Shown: positions 17,481 to 26,178, counted from the stretch's first letter. The stretch: 49,722 nt of DNA from CAZFUY01 sp964522445 (GCA_964522445.1 CAZFUY010000006.1:1-49722); one strand, 5' to 3'. The notes: generated by a model from the letters alone, not told the origin. Program-made: numbers and translations.

Positions 17481-17510
17481 AAAAAAGCCCAGATTAAACT
17501 GGGCTTTTTT
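17481..17510 (-). terminator. Intrinsic terminator after the first nhaD
   Basis: AAAAAAGCCCAG (17481-17492) pairs perfectly with CTGGGCTTTTTT (17499-17510) around a 6-base loop, with a T-tract on either strand. It lies 27 bases after the nhaD stop and separates the SLC13-nhaD transcript from the DAB operon, which therefore needs its own promoter. Confidence 0.92.
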
Positions 17511-17537
17511 GATGAAAAATAACAAATTATTTTTTAT

Positions 17538-18968
17538 TTAAAATAAGTGAGCATTAATCCAGAAGTGAGTCATTATGCTTGCTGCATAACCCAATGCTAT
17601 TACAGGCGCCCATTTTAGGTGGCCAAAAAATGTGTACTGGCCGCGAGCCTGCCCCATTAAAGCAACACCGGCTGCTGAGCCAATAGATAATAATGAGCCG
17701 CCGACACCTGCGGTTAATGTAACTAATAACCACTGGCCTGTAGACATTTCTGGTTGCATGGTTAATACAGCAAACATCACCGGGATGTTATCAACGATGG
17801 CTGATAGTATTCCAATTGCAATATTGGCGTTGGTTGCGCCCCACTGGTTATACATCACTTCGGACGCTAAGCCCAGATAACCTAAAAATCCAAGGCCACC
17901 TACGCTGAGAACGACACCGTAGAAGAAAAACAGCGTGTCCCATTCGGCGCGAGATACTTTGCTGAAAACGTCAAAAGGAACTATGTCACCCATTTTACCG
18001 CTATTTTCAATATCGGCTTTTGTTAAGCCTGCACATTTGTAACTGGTTTTTTTCAGATAGAAGCCAAAGAACTGTAAATAACCCAGTCCAGTTAACATGC
18101 CAATTACGGGAGGTAAGCCGAGGAAGTTATGGAACATAACGGCGGTTGTGATGGTGAGTAAAAACAGAATAATAATGCGCTTAGCGCCACGCTTCATGCT
18201 AATAGATTCGCCTGTTGCTTCTGGTTGTTCTGAGGGTACAGCGAAATGCATAATAGCAGCAGGTACAACAAAGTTAACAACAGATGGAACAAACAGTGCA
18301 AAGAAACCCCAGAAATCAATCACACCTTTTTGCCAGACCATCAGAGTTGTAATGTCACCAAATGGGCTGAATGCACCACCGGCATTTGCGCCAACAACAA
18401 TATTGATGCAGGACAGCATAATAAATTTAGTATTGGTGCCGCCTACGGCTAAAACCACGGCACACATTAATAATGCTGTGGTTAGATTATCTGCAATAGG
18501 AGAAATAAAGAAAGCTAGAGTGCCTGTTAACCAGAATAGCTGGCGAAAGCCAAACCCTTTTTTAATCAGTACAGAGCGTAGCGCATCAAAGACCAGACGT
18601 TCTTCCATGGAGTTAATGTAAGTCATGGCGACCAGCAGGAATAACATCAGTTCAGCATATTCCAGCAGGTTATGGCGAACGGCATGTTCTGCCATTTCAG
18701 GCATACCATGGCTCATATAAACTGCACCGATCATTGCCCAGATGATACCTGCGGCAATAATAACGGGCTTGGATTTTCGTAGATGGGTGAATTCTTCAGC
18801 CATTACAAAGAAATAAGCCACTGCAAAAATGCCAATAGATATAAAGCCAATGCTGCTGTTTGTCAGATCAAGGCGCTCATGCGCTGTTTCTGCCATAGCC
18901 TGAAGAGGTAATAATAATGTTGTTAAAAATAAAACAACAATTCTTCTGTTTAATAAATAATTAATCAT
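17538..18968 (-). CDS. nhaD: NhaD-family sodium/proton antiporter (copy 1)
   Basis: 476 residues. The cleavable-looking N-terminal hydrophobic segment ends at LPLQAMAET, followed by about 12 membrane helices. Signature motifs SPIADNLTTALL and SAIVDNIPVMFAVL contain the Asp residues that bind cations in NhaD. The enzyme exchanges cytoplasmic Na+ (or Li+) for external H+ across the inner membrane. It follows the SLC13 transporter gene by 8 bases, in the order small protein-SLC13-nhaD-terminator. A closely similar second copy is at 22395-23852. In a cell taking up anions with Na+, it would restore the sodium gradient. Confidence 0.93.
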   Translation of the reverse strand: MINYLLNRRIVVLFLTTLLLPLQAMAETAHERLDLTNSSIGFISIGIFAVAYFFVMAEEFTHLRKSKPVIIAAGIIWAMIGAVYMSHGMPEMAEHAVRHNLLEYAELMLFLLVAMTYINSMEERLVFDALRSVLIKKGFGFRQLFWLTGTLAFFISPIADNLTTALLMCAVVLAVGGTNTKFIMLSCINIVVGANAGGAFSPFGDITTLMVWQKGVIDFWGFFALFVPSVVNFVVPAAIMHFAVPSEQPEATGESISMKRGAKRIIILFLLTITTAVMFHNFLGLPPVIGMLTGLGYLQFFGFYLKKTSYKCAGLTKADIENSGKMGDIVPFDVFSKVSRAEWDTLFFFYGVVLSVGGLGFLGYLGLASEVMYNQWGATNANIAIGILSAIVDNIPVMFAVLTMQPEMSTGQWLLVTLTAGVGGSLLSIGSAAGVALMGQARGQYTFFGHLKWAPVIALGYAASIMTHFWINAHLF

Positions 18969-18976
18969 CTTGTTTC

Positions 18977-20932
18977 CTAGAAAATCAGGTTCATCATCAC
19001 GACCATTACAACGATAAACAGTATAGTCATAATGCCACCGGCTTTCATAAAGTCAGGTACACGGTAACCACCAGGCCCCATTGTTAATGCGTTAACCTGA
19101 TGTGTTGGAATGATAAATGAATTAGATGTTGCAATAGCAACGGTTAATGCAAATACAGCAGGATCTGCACCAATACTAATTGCAATATTAACAGCAAGAG
19201 GCACCAGTAATACAGTCGCGCCGACATTAGACATAACCAGTGTGAAGAAAGTAGATAATATGACTATAGCAGTCTGTATGCCCCAGATTGGCATATCACC
19301 TAAAACATTAAGCGTCTGTTCTGCTATCCATTTTGCTGTACCTGATGTTTCAACTGCCAGTCCCAGAGGAATTAAACTGGCTAACAGGAAAACAGTCTTC
19401 CATGATACCGCTTCATAGGCTTCTTCTATCTTAAGTACGCCAGACAGGATCATGCCAATTGCGCCAGTGAGCAATGCAATGGATAAACGCAGATCTGTAA
19501 ATAAAACCATGCACAGCGCAATAGTAAAGAATAACCCAGCAAAGCCAACTTTGTTTGGGCGTGATTCTTCGTGTGGAAATTCTGTAGTGACGACAACAAA
19601 ATTGCGGTCTTTTTCTAATCGAGCCAGCGCATCCCATGGTGTGTGTACAACTAATGTATCACCCGCCTGCAATGGCATATCACGAATGCCGTCGCCGCCC
19701 TGTATGGTTTCTCCATTGCGATGTAAGGCAACAAGAGCAACACCATAAGTTTTACGCAGCCATACATCACGTGCAGATTTGCCAATTAACTGTGAGCCAG
19801 GTGGAATAACGACTTCACCAATGCCGGCTTTGGTTGAGGCCAGAGATTCTGAGAAAGATTTTAAATCGCTGCGGGGAACAAGCTCATATTCTTTAACAAA
19901 TACATCAAAGTTTGTTTGTGTACAAAGTACACCCAGAACAGCATGTGCTTCAATGGCTGTATCACGTGCAACACCACCAGGGCCAATACGTAAATCATTT
20001 TTACCACGTAACATAGCGATAATACGAATACGTGAATCCTGTTCAATATCATTTAGTAACTTACCCACAAGAGGGCTGTTAATTGGAACAACTACTTCGT
20101 ACAGTGTGTAATTTAAACCATAAATGCCCTGGAAATAATCCATAGTGCTGGCTGCCTTTGCACCCTTGTCTCCTGCTGCTTTAGGCAGTACAAAACGACC
20201 TGCGAGTACAAAATAAATAATACCCGTAGCCAGTAGTGCCAGGCCCACAGGGGTTACAGAAAATAAAGACCAGGTTTGCATTTGCTGGTCAGCGGGCAAT
20301 GCATGGTTTGACGTTAATATAAGGTCATTCAACAAAATGAGTGGTGATGAACCCACCATGGTGACAGTACCGCCAAGGATGGCACAGAAACCCATTGGCA
20401 TAAGCAGGCGAGACATAGGTAAGCCAGAGCGAGCAGAAATACGACTGACCACAGGAATGAAAAGTGCGGCAGCACCCACGTTTTGCATAAATGAAGAAAT
20501 AAAGCCAACCGTGCTTGAAACAATAGGAATAATACGGCCTTCTGTTTTGCCGCCTACTTTGAGGATGAATGCTGCAACCTTGGTCATAACGCCGGTTTTA
20601 TCGAGACCTGCACCAATAATCATGACCGCAATAATAGACATTACCGCATTACTGGAGAAGCCATCAAATAAGTGCTCAGTGGGAACCAGTCCTTTCTCAA
20701 GCCCCATAATGGGAGCAAATAATGAAGATAGACCCAGTAGTACCATAATAGTAATAGCGGCCTCATCTACACCCACAACTTCAAAGGCAAATAGAAAAAT
20801 AGTTAGAAATAATAGAGCAGTTACCCAGGCTATTTGTATGCTGGGAACAACAAATGTCATGCCGATTGCTGCAAGAGCAAAAATACCGCCTGCGATTATT
20901 TTTTTGAGATTGGGACTCTCTTTCTGTTCCAT
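18977..20932 (-). CDS. SLC13 (DASS)-type anion transporter with two RCK-C (TrkA-C) domains
   Basis: 651 residues. Two membrane halves each contain the DASS signature (MQNVGAAALFIPV near residue 154 and SNVGATVLLVPLA near 564). Between them lie two soluble RCK_C/TrkA-C modules at roughly 275-350 and 375-450, typical of large bacterial SLC13 permeases that may sense nucleotides or ligands. Known family members carry sulfate, dicarboxylates or other anions with Na+. The substrate cannot be read from sequence, and sulfate export or import and anion exchange linked to bicarbonate are both possible for an autotroph. It lies 3 bases after the small 62-residue gene and 8 bases before nhaD. Confidence 0.88.
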   Translation of the reverse strand: MEQKESPNLKKIIAGGIFALAAIGMTFVVPSIQIAWVTALLFLTIFLFAFEVVGVDEAAITIMVLLGLSSLFAPIMGLEKGLVPTEHLFDGFSSNAVMSIIAVMIIGAGLDKTGVMTKVAAFILKVGGKTEGRIIPIVSSTVGFISSFMQNVGAAALFIPVVSRISARSGLPMSRLLMPMGFCAILGGTVTMVGSSPLILLNDLILTSNHALPADQQMQTWSLFSVTPVGLALLATGIIYFVLAGRFVLPKAAGDKGAKAASTMDYFQGIYGLNYTLYEVVVPINSPLVGKLLNDIEQDSRIRIIAMLRGKNDLRIGPGGVARDTAIEAHAVLGVLCTQTNFDVFVKEYELVPRSDLKSFSESLASTKAGIGEVVIPPGSQLIGKSARDVWLRKTYGVALVALHRNGETIQGGDGIRDMPLQAGDTLVVHTPWDALARLEKDRNFVVVTTEFPHEESRPNKVGFAGLFFTIALCMVLFTDLRLSIALLTGAIGMILSGVLKIEEAYEAVSWKTVFLLASLIPLGLAVETSGTAKWIAEQTLNVLGDMPIWGIQTAIVILSTFFTLVMSNVGATVLLVPLAVNIAISIGADPAVFALTVAIATSNSFIIPTHQVNALTMGPGGYRVPDFMKAGGIMTILFIVVMVVMMNLIF

Positions 20933-20935
20933 AAC

Positions 20936-21124
20936 TTATTCCTCTGATTTGTCTGCTGTTAAAGCAGAGCCATGATGTGATTTATGTTGGCCTGATTGCA
21001 GTGACTGTTTATAGTTGCTCATTTTTAGGTGCTTCAGCTTATCTGACATGCACAAATGTTCTGCTGCATTCTCATTGGCAAATGCTGATAGCATGCGCTT
21101 AATATCACGACCAATATTTTTCAC
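20936..21124 (-). CDS. Small protein of unknown function preceding the SLC13 transporter
   Basis: 62 residues from a GTG start with a strong ribosome site, AAGGTGA, 5 bases upstream. The stop is 3 bases before the SLC13 start, so translation is probably coupled. The N-terminal part (KNIGRDIKRMLSAFANENAA) is amphipathic helical, and the C-terminal part is polar and rich in Ser, His, Gln and Lys. No membrane segment or signal peptide. It is the first gene of a transcript divergent from the LysR regulator. The good start signals and operon position argue for a real protein, perhaps regulatory for the transporter. I do not recognise the family. Confidence 0.65.
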   Translation of the reverse strand: MKNIGRDIKRMLSAFANENAAEHLCMSDKLKHLKMSNYKQSLQSGQHKSHHGSALTADKSEE

Positions 21125-21370
21125 TTAAATCACCTTAAGGTTTTTAAAACAATAATTCGCCGATCAGCCTGTTAATTACAGGACAAGTTGATGCGTGAAC
21201 ACTATATCTGTGTTGTAAAGCAAGATACCGAATATTCCGAAAAGGAAACACATTGCGTGTAGATATATGTATTTGCTTTGGATGTGACAGGGCAATCGTC
21301 TTTAAGGCGCGCTATACTGAGGGATTAGCCGTTGCTATTCAAATGAATTAAAAGGCTGTAATATTCCTAT
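21125..21370. promoter_or_regulatory. Divergent control region between the small protein operon and LysR
   Basis: A 246-base gap between divergent genes, the usual setting for LysR-type autoregulation. It holds two copies of ATATTCC-N5-GGAA: 21232-21250 (right half GGAAACA) and 21361-21379 (perfect, GGAATAT). The second overlaps the regulator's ATG. No other coding signal is visible. Confidence 0.6.
21232..21250. promoter_or_regulatory. Candidate LysR operator 1 (TTCC-N5-GGAA)
   Basis: ATATTCC-GAAAA-GGAAACA. The core TTCC-N5-GGAA satisfies the LysR T-N11-A rule. It lies 107 bases upstream of the small protein start and 120 bases upstream of the LysR start, in a position suitable for controlling both. 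Confidence 0.55.
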
Positions 21371-21379
21371 ATGGAATAT
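21361..21379. promoter_or_regulatory. Candidate LysR operator 2 overlapping the regulator start codon
   Basis: ATATTCC-TATAT-GGAATAT is a perfect 7-5-7 palindrome with the same core spacing as operator 1. The ATG of the LysR gene (21371-21373) lies inside it, which would suit negative autoregulation. The part inside the coding sequence could also be chance. Confidence 0.55.
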
Positions 21380-22270
21380 ATAAACTTACCTGACCTAAAA
21401 GGTCTGGCAACATTAAAAGCCGTGGTTGAAATGGGTGGAGTTGATGAGGCGGGTCGTGCCCTGAATGTGGGGCAGCCTGCCATAACTAAGCGATTACGTA
21501 CTTTGGATAGTTGTTATGGCGTGACTTTGATGCAGCGTCAGGGAAGGCGGCTTGAGCTGACAGCGGCAGGTGAAAAAGTCTATAACTATGCCAGACTGGT
21601 GCTTAACCATCAGATTTCATTGCTGGATGATCTGGCATCTTTAAAAATTGGCCAGAATCATTTGCGTCTTGAAGTTACTTTTGCGATAGGCGAACACCTT
21701 TTGCCTGATCTTCTGTTTTCTTTTGCTGATGCTTATCCCGAATACCGAATTGAAAGCCGAATGGGCTATACACGGCGTATTCAAACACGTCTGGCCACAG
21801 GTTATGCTGATCTGGCACTACTGGAGCAGGCACCTGATCATCCTGAAATTCTGGTGCAAAAATGGCTTGATGATGAGTTAGTGCTGGTTTGTGGCTCAAG
21901 TCATCCCTTTTATGGAAAGGAGCTGATTCCTGTTAGTGATATTGAAAGGCTACAGTATGTATTAAGGGAGCCTAAGTCATCAATGCGCATTATTCTGGAT
22001 AAGGCATTAGAAGATATAGGTATTTATCAGATTCCTATTTCGATGGAAGTAGGGTCAACAGATACTATTGTGGAAATGCTTGAGCGTGGAAAGCATGTTA
22101 GTTTTTTGCCTCGATTTGCAGTACAGGAAGCACTGGAAGAAGGCGATCTTTTTCATATTAAAATACGCGGCCTGCGAATAAAGCGAACGCTGTGGATTGC
22201 TCGTACTCGTTCAAATGTGAACAATGTTGTGGTGGAAGCGTTTATTCAGCAATTGCGTAAGAAAGGTTAA
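21371..22270 (+). CDS. LysR-family transcriptional regulator
   Basis: 299 residues. The N-terminal winged helix-turn-helix (residues 8-67: LKAVVEMGGVDEAGRALNVG and QPAITKRLRTLD) precedes a LysR substrate-binding domain (from about residue 95) with phrases such as GYADLALLEQ and KHVSFLPRFAV. It does not look like classical CbbR. LysR regulators control divergent genes in response to a small effector, and this one is divergent from small protein-SLC13-nhaD and near DAB and SulP genes, so regulation of DIC or ion transport is likely. LysR-type genes accompany DIC transporter operons in other sulfur-oxidising autotrophs. The effector is unknown. Confidence 0.9.
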   Translation: MEYINLPDLKGLATLKAVVEMGGVDEAGRALNVGQPAITKRLRTLDSCYGVTLMQRQGRRLELTAAGEKVYNYARLVLNHQISLLDDLASLKIGQNHLRLEVTFAIGEHLLPDLLFSFADAYPEYRIESRMGYTRRIQTRLATGYADLALLEQAPDHPEILVQKWLDDELVLVCGSSHPFYGKELIPVSDIERLQYVLREPKSSMRIILDKALEDIGIYQIPISMEVGSTDTIVEMLERGKHVSFLPRFAVQEALEEGDLFHIKIRGLRIKRTLWIARTRSNVNNVVVEAFIQQLRKKG

Positions 22271-22294
22271 AAATAAAAAGACTTGATGTAAAGA

Positions 22295-22371
22295 TGCGAA
22301 GGTGCAAAGAAAAACATGGCATTAAGATACTGCACCATAGGTGCAGCAACTAAAAGCTTTGCGCCTTCGCG
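22295..22371. repeat. Nested hairpin repeat between LysR and the second nhaD
   Basis: The outer arms TGCGAAGGTGCAAAG (22295-22309) and CTTTGCGCCTTCGCG (22357-22371) pair with few mismatches. The loop contains a perfect inner stem TGCACC-ATA-GGTGCA (22331-22345). It lies in the gap between two convergent genes and may act as a bidirectional terminator-like structure. The sequence belongs with the GCAAAGACGCAAAG-type repeats elsewhere in the window. Confidence 0.75.
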
Positions 22372-22394
22372 TTATAGTTTTTGAAAGAGGAATA

Positions 22395-23852
22395 CTAAAA
22401 TAAAGAAGCATTAATCCACATATGTGCCCAGATACTGGCGGCATAACCTAGCCCAATAACGGGTGACCATTTAAGATGACCAAAAAAAGTATACTTGCCT
22501 CGAGCCTGCCCCATGAGTGCAACACCTGCTGCTGAGCCAATAGATAGTAATGAGCCACCAACACCTGCGGTGAGTGTTGCCAGCAACCATTGGCCCATGG
22601 ACATATCAGGCATCATGGATAAAACGGCAAACATAACAGGAATATTATCTACAACAGCGGATAACAGGCCAACAGTGATATTGGCATTAGTTGGCCCCCA
22701 GTCAATATACATAAGCTCGGATGCCATGCCTAAATAGCCAATAAAGCCCAGCCCGCCGACACAAAGCACTACACCATAAAAAAACAGTAATGTATCCCAC
22801 TCGGCTCGGGCAATTTTATTAAATACATCAAAGGCAACAGGTGTGCCCATCTGCCCTTCGTGTTCTTTATCATCTGTCTTTCCATGGTGATCAATGTGTG
22901 CTGTTTTTTTCAGGAAATAGCCAAAGAACTGTAAATATGATAGTCCGGTTAGCATGCCAATGACGGGTGGCAAATACAGAAAGTTATGGAAGCTAACAGC
23001 AGTTACTATAGTCATAAGGAATAAAAAGATGATGCGCTTGGCACCGCGTTTCATTTCTACAATTTCACTATCGGCTGCAGGGTTTTCATTGGGCACAGCA
23101 AAAGACATTATGGCTGCGGGCACTAGCCAGTTGACCAGTGACGGAATAAATAGCGCAAAGAAAGCCCAGAAATCTACCATGCCCTGAGCTGTTTCTACAC
23201 CTTTTTGCCAGACCATCAATGTGGTGATATCTCCAAATGGGCTGAATGCACCGCCCGCATTAGCGGCGACAACGATATTGATGCAGGAGAGCATTATAAA
23301 TTTATTATTGCTGCCCCCAACGGCCATAACAACAGCGCACATTAAAAGTGCTGTGGTTAGATTATCTGCTATGGGTGATATGAAAAATGCAAGAACGCCA
23401 GTGATCCAGAAAAGTTGTTTAAAGCTAAAGCCTTTTTTTACCAGCCATGAGCGAAGTGTCTCAAAAACACCGCGTTCATCCATCGCATTAATGTAGGTCA
23501 TGGCCACCAGCAGGAACAACATTAACTCGGCATATTCCAGCAAGTTGTGCCGCAGTGCCTGTTCGGCTTCATGATTCATGCCGTTATTGACATAAACATA
23601 GCCAATCATTGCCCAGATAATGCCAGCAGCCAGGATAACGGGTTTGGATTTTCTCAAATGGGTAAACTCTTCTGCCATAACAAATGCGTAAGCCAGGGCA
23701 AAAATAACTAAGGCAGAATAACCTACTGTATGACTGGTTAAATCAAGTAGATGGCTGCTATTTTCAGAAGCGATGGCGAGTTGTGGGGAAAAAGCTAACA
23801 TCAGAGCAATTAAAGAAATAATTTTATTTATGCAATCAGGTATTTTATTCAT
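22395..23852 (-). CDS. nhaD: NhaD-family sodium/proton antiporter (copy 2)
   Basis: 485 residues from the ATG at 23852. An in-frame ATG at 23927 would add 25 residues but lies inside the conserved 34-base block shared with the DAB promoter, and the residues it adds do not look like a leader, so I prefer 23852. The protein then starts with a signal-like segment ending around QLAIASE. SPIADNLTTALL and SAVVDNIPVMFAVLSM are conserved. Very similar to copy 1, with a His/Lys/Asp-rich loop (AHIDHHGKTDDKEHEG) that copy 1 replaces with a different one. Probably monocistronic. The pair may differ in regulation or pH range. Confidence 0.9.
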   Translation of the reverse strand: MNKIPDCINKIISLIALMLAFSPQLAIASENSSHLLDLTSHTVGYSALVIFALAYAFVMAEEFTHLRKSKPVILAAGIIWAMIGYVYVNNGMNHEAEQALRHNLLEYAELMLFLLVAMTYINAMDERGVFETLRSWLVKKGFSFKQLFWITGVLAFFISPIADNLTTALLMCAVVMAVGGSNNKFIMLSCINIVVAANAGGAFSPFGDITTLMVWQKGVETAQGMVDFWAFFALFIPSLVNWLVPAAIMSFAVPNENPAADSEIVEMKRGAKRIIFLFLMTIVTAVSFHNFLYLPPVIGMLTGLSYLQFFGYFLKKTAHIDHHGKTDDKEHEGQMGTPVAFDVFNKIARAEWDTLLFFYGVVLCVGGLGFIGYLGMASELMYIDWGPTNANITVGLLSAVVDNIPVMFAVLSMMPDMSMGQWLLATLTAGVGGSLLSIGSAAGVALMGQARGKYTFFGHLKWSPVIGLGYAASIWAHMWINASLF

Positions 23853-24249
23853 TGTTTTTTGATATTGCAATTGGTTGATTAGGCTGAGTATAGCTGGATT
23901 TATATCAATAATAAGAGAGCTTTGCATGAAAGAAAATTATTTTAATAATTACAGGTGTTATTGTTATTACTGCATGCTTCTAGTTGGAGTCCCACATTAC
24001 TTTCTGGCTTAAAGTCACTGAATACCAACTTAAAAGTATACTGAGATGATGAAAAAAATGTCTTGTGAAGGTTATCAATAATATACAAAAGTAAAAAACA
24101 GGTGCTATGTATAAAAGGCATCTGTTATGGTCTTTATTTATGGGCCGCATGATTAATCCAGTATTATTGTTGTGTTTGATCAAAGTGATCTGTAATTTAT
24201 ATGTGTTAAATTATCAGCAGCTAAAAAATTAAATTCTTAAGAGTGTTCC
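23853..24249. other. 397-base divergent region between nhaD copy 2 and SulP
   Basis: No convincing coding sequence is visible. A 67-codon open frame on the minus strand (23980-24183) has no ribosome site, conserved-looking sequence or signal. The notable content is the conserved 34-base block at 23915-23948. The stretch just before SulP is AT-rich with no clear promoter boxes. Confidence 0.6.
23915..23948 (-). promoter_or_regulatory. Conserved upstream element of nhaD copy 2
   Basis: Matches 17423-17456 upstream of the DAB operon at 30 of 34 positions without gaps. The distance from its edge to the start at 23852 is 62 bases, against 66 for the DAB operon. It contains CTTTGCATGAAAG (CTTT-N5-AAAG) followed by an identical 20-base AT-rich block. 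Shared position and sequence point to a common regulator. Confidence 0.7.
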
Positions 24250-26025
24250 ATGAATACTAATAATTCTAATATCTGGCATAAAATATTCCCTTTTCTTGTA
24301 TGGGTTCCACTACTTAAAGATTCATCTATATTACGAGCAGATATGATTGCGGGCTTAACCGTTGCGCTGGTTTTAATTCCTCAGTCCATGGCGTATGCAC
24401 AATTAGCTGGTTTGCCTGCTTATTTTGGATTGTATATTTCATTTATGCCTGTTTTGGTAGCGGCGCTTTGGGGATCTTCCAGGCAATTAGCGACAGGGCC
24501 TGTAGCTGTTGTGTCTTTGATGAGTGCAACTGCAATAGCTGCAATTGTTGGTGGTACTGCTGCTGATAATCCGGGTACAGAAATGGCAAGTCAGTATATT
24601 TTACTGATTATGTTCCTAACATTAATTGTTGGCTGCTTTCAATTTTTATTAGGTTTTTTTAAACTTGGTGTTATTGTTAATTTCTTATCACATCCGGTTA
24701 TAGTTGGTTTTACAAATGCGGCGGCTATGGTAATCGGTTTATCACAGTTATCAAAAATTTTTGGTGTTTCTATGCCAGGCCAGCCTGCTGATCATTTTCT
24801 GACACGTATCGTGGGTGTATTACAACAGTTGGGTGATACTCATATTCCTTCACTTATTATGGGGTTGAGTGCATTTACTATTATGTTTTTAATGAAAAAA
24901 TATACACCAAAAATCCCCGGTGTTTTAGTTGCAGTTATGGGTACAACTATCATAAGTTATATCATTAGTTTTGAAGAAATGGGTGGTGCAGTTGTGGGAG
25001 AAATCCCAAAGGGATTACCTGATTTTATTATTCCAACAATTAATCCAGAAGTGTTTGTGCAGTTATTGCCAAGTGCAATTCTTATAGCAATAGTTGGTTT
25101 TATGGAAGCAATTTCAATTGCAAAAGCCATGGCAGCAAAAACAAAAGACCATGTTGATCCAAACCAGGAATTAATTGGGCAGGGGCTTGGTAATATCACA
25201 GGTTGTTTCTTTCAGTCTTATCCTGCCAGTGGTTCATTTTCTCGTTCAGCAGTTAATCTTGATGCGGGTGCAAAAACAGGTTTTTCATCGGTAGTTACAG
25301 CCGCTGTTGTTGTTATCACATTATTGTTCTTAACGCCTTTATTATACAACTTACCCAAACCTGTATTGGCAGCCGTTATTATGATGGCTGTTATTGGTCT
25401 GATTAATTTCAGTGCAATAAAACATGCATGGCGTGCAAATAAACATGATGGCATTGCGTCGATTGCGACCTTTGTCTGCACTTTAGGTTTTGCTCCCCAC
25501 CTTGATAAAGGCATTGAAATTGGCGCAGGGCTGGCAATAGGTTTTTATCTATACCGTACAATGAAGCCTCGCCTGGCTATGTTGGGGCGTTATCCTGATG
25601 GTACATTACGTGACTTACAGGTTAATCCTAATTTGGCAAGAGATGAAGAAATTATTGTTTTGCGTTTTGATGGCTCATTATATTTTGCAAACGTATCATA
25701 TTTTGAAGATAGTATTCTTGCCGCGATCAGTGAAAATAAAAATGCTAAATTTGTTTTGGTGGTGGGTGATGGTATTAATCAGCTGGATGCATCAGGAGAG
25801 GAAGTTATCCATCATCTAATTGAACGATTAAAAGATAATGGTACAGTTTTAGTATTTAGTGGTCTTAAAAAACAGATTCTGGATGTTATGCGTAAAACGC
25901 ATTTATTTGAAGTTTTGGGTGGTGAAGAAAATACCTTTGCAACTGAAAATATGGCTTTGATAAATATATATAAGCGTCTTGGTCGAGAAGGTGAGGATGC
26001 TGTGTTATTGCCTCAGCCTGCTTAA
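24250..26025 (+). CDS. SulP-family (SLC26) anion transporter with STAS domain
   Basis: 591 residues, normal for SulP. The membrane domain has the family start LRADMIAGLTVALVLIPQSM, followed by YAQLAGLPAYFGLYIS and GSFSRSAVNLDAGAKT. The C-terminal STAS domain begins near residue 455 (EIIVLRFDGSLYFANVSYFE) and holds LDASGEEV. SulP proteins carry sulfate, bicarbonate (BicA-type, Na+-dependent in cyanobacteria) or other anions. Near a DAB operon, NhaD exchangers and prk, bicarbonate uptake is the attractive reading, but sulfate is equally common in this family and cannot be separated by eye. Divergent from nhaD copy 2. No companion carbonic anhydrase gene is fused or adjacent. Confidence 0.92.
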   Translation: MNTNNSNIWHKIFPFLVWVPLLKDSSILRADMIAGLTVALVLIPQSMAYAQLAGLPAYFGLYISFMPVLVAALWGSSRQLATGPVAVVSLMSATAIAAIVGGTAADNPGTEMASQYILLIMFLTLIVGCFQFLLGFFKLGVIVNFLSHPVIVGFTNAAAMVIGLSQLSKIFGVSMPGQPADHFLTRIVGVLQQLGDTHIPSLIMGLSAFTIMFLMKKYTPKIPGVLVAVMGTTIISYIISFEEMGGAVVGEIPKGLPDFIIPTINPEVFVQLLPSAILIAIVGFMEAISIAKAMAAKTKDHVDPNQELIGQGLGNITGCFFQSYPASGSFSRSAVNLDAGAKTGFSSVVTAAVVVITLLFLTPLLYNLPKPVLAAVIMMAVIGLINFSAIKHAWRANKHDGIASIATFVCTLGFAPHLDKGIEIGAGLAIGFYLYRTMKPRLAMLGRYPDGTLRDLQVNPNLARDEEIIVLRFDGSLYFANVSYFEDSILAAISENKNAKFVLVVGDGINQLDASGEEVIHHLIERLKDNGTVLVFSGLKKQILDVMRKTHLFEVLGGEENTFATENMALINIYKRLGREGEDAVLLPQPA

Positions 26026-26083
26026 GAGCAAAGATATTAGTCTGCAAATAAACGCAATAAAAGAAAAAAATAATATGGTGTAG

Positions 26084-26098
26084 TGCGCCGTAGGCGCA
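26084..26098. repeat. Short hairpin TGCGCC-GTA-GGCGCA
   Basis: A perfect 6-base-pair stem with a 3-base loop, 59 bases after the SulP stop. It has the same form as TGCACC-ATA-GGTGCA at 22331-22345. No T-tract follows, so it may not be a terminator; it could protect the 3' end of the mRNA. Confidence 0.6.
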
Positions 26099-26178
26099 CA
26101 AACAAAAAATTTTCGTTTATTGTCCCAGGGCGCTAGTTAAAACTATGCATTTTTAATGCAAGACTTTAGTGTTTTTAT

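Noticed and set aside
20337..20975. 212-codon open frame on the plus strand opposite the SLC13 gene
   Set aside because: It is antisense to a well-conserved transporter, has no ribosome site and shows composition typical of a shadow frame. The same holds for the long antisense frames at 18097-18621 and 19779-20111.
23980..24183. 67-codon minus-strand open frame upstream of sulP
   Set aside because: No ribosome site, low-complexity product and no link to neighbours. Judged chance in an AT-rich promoter region.
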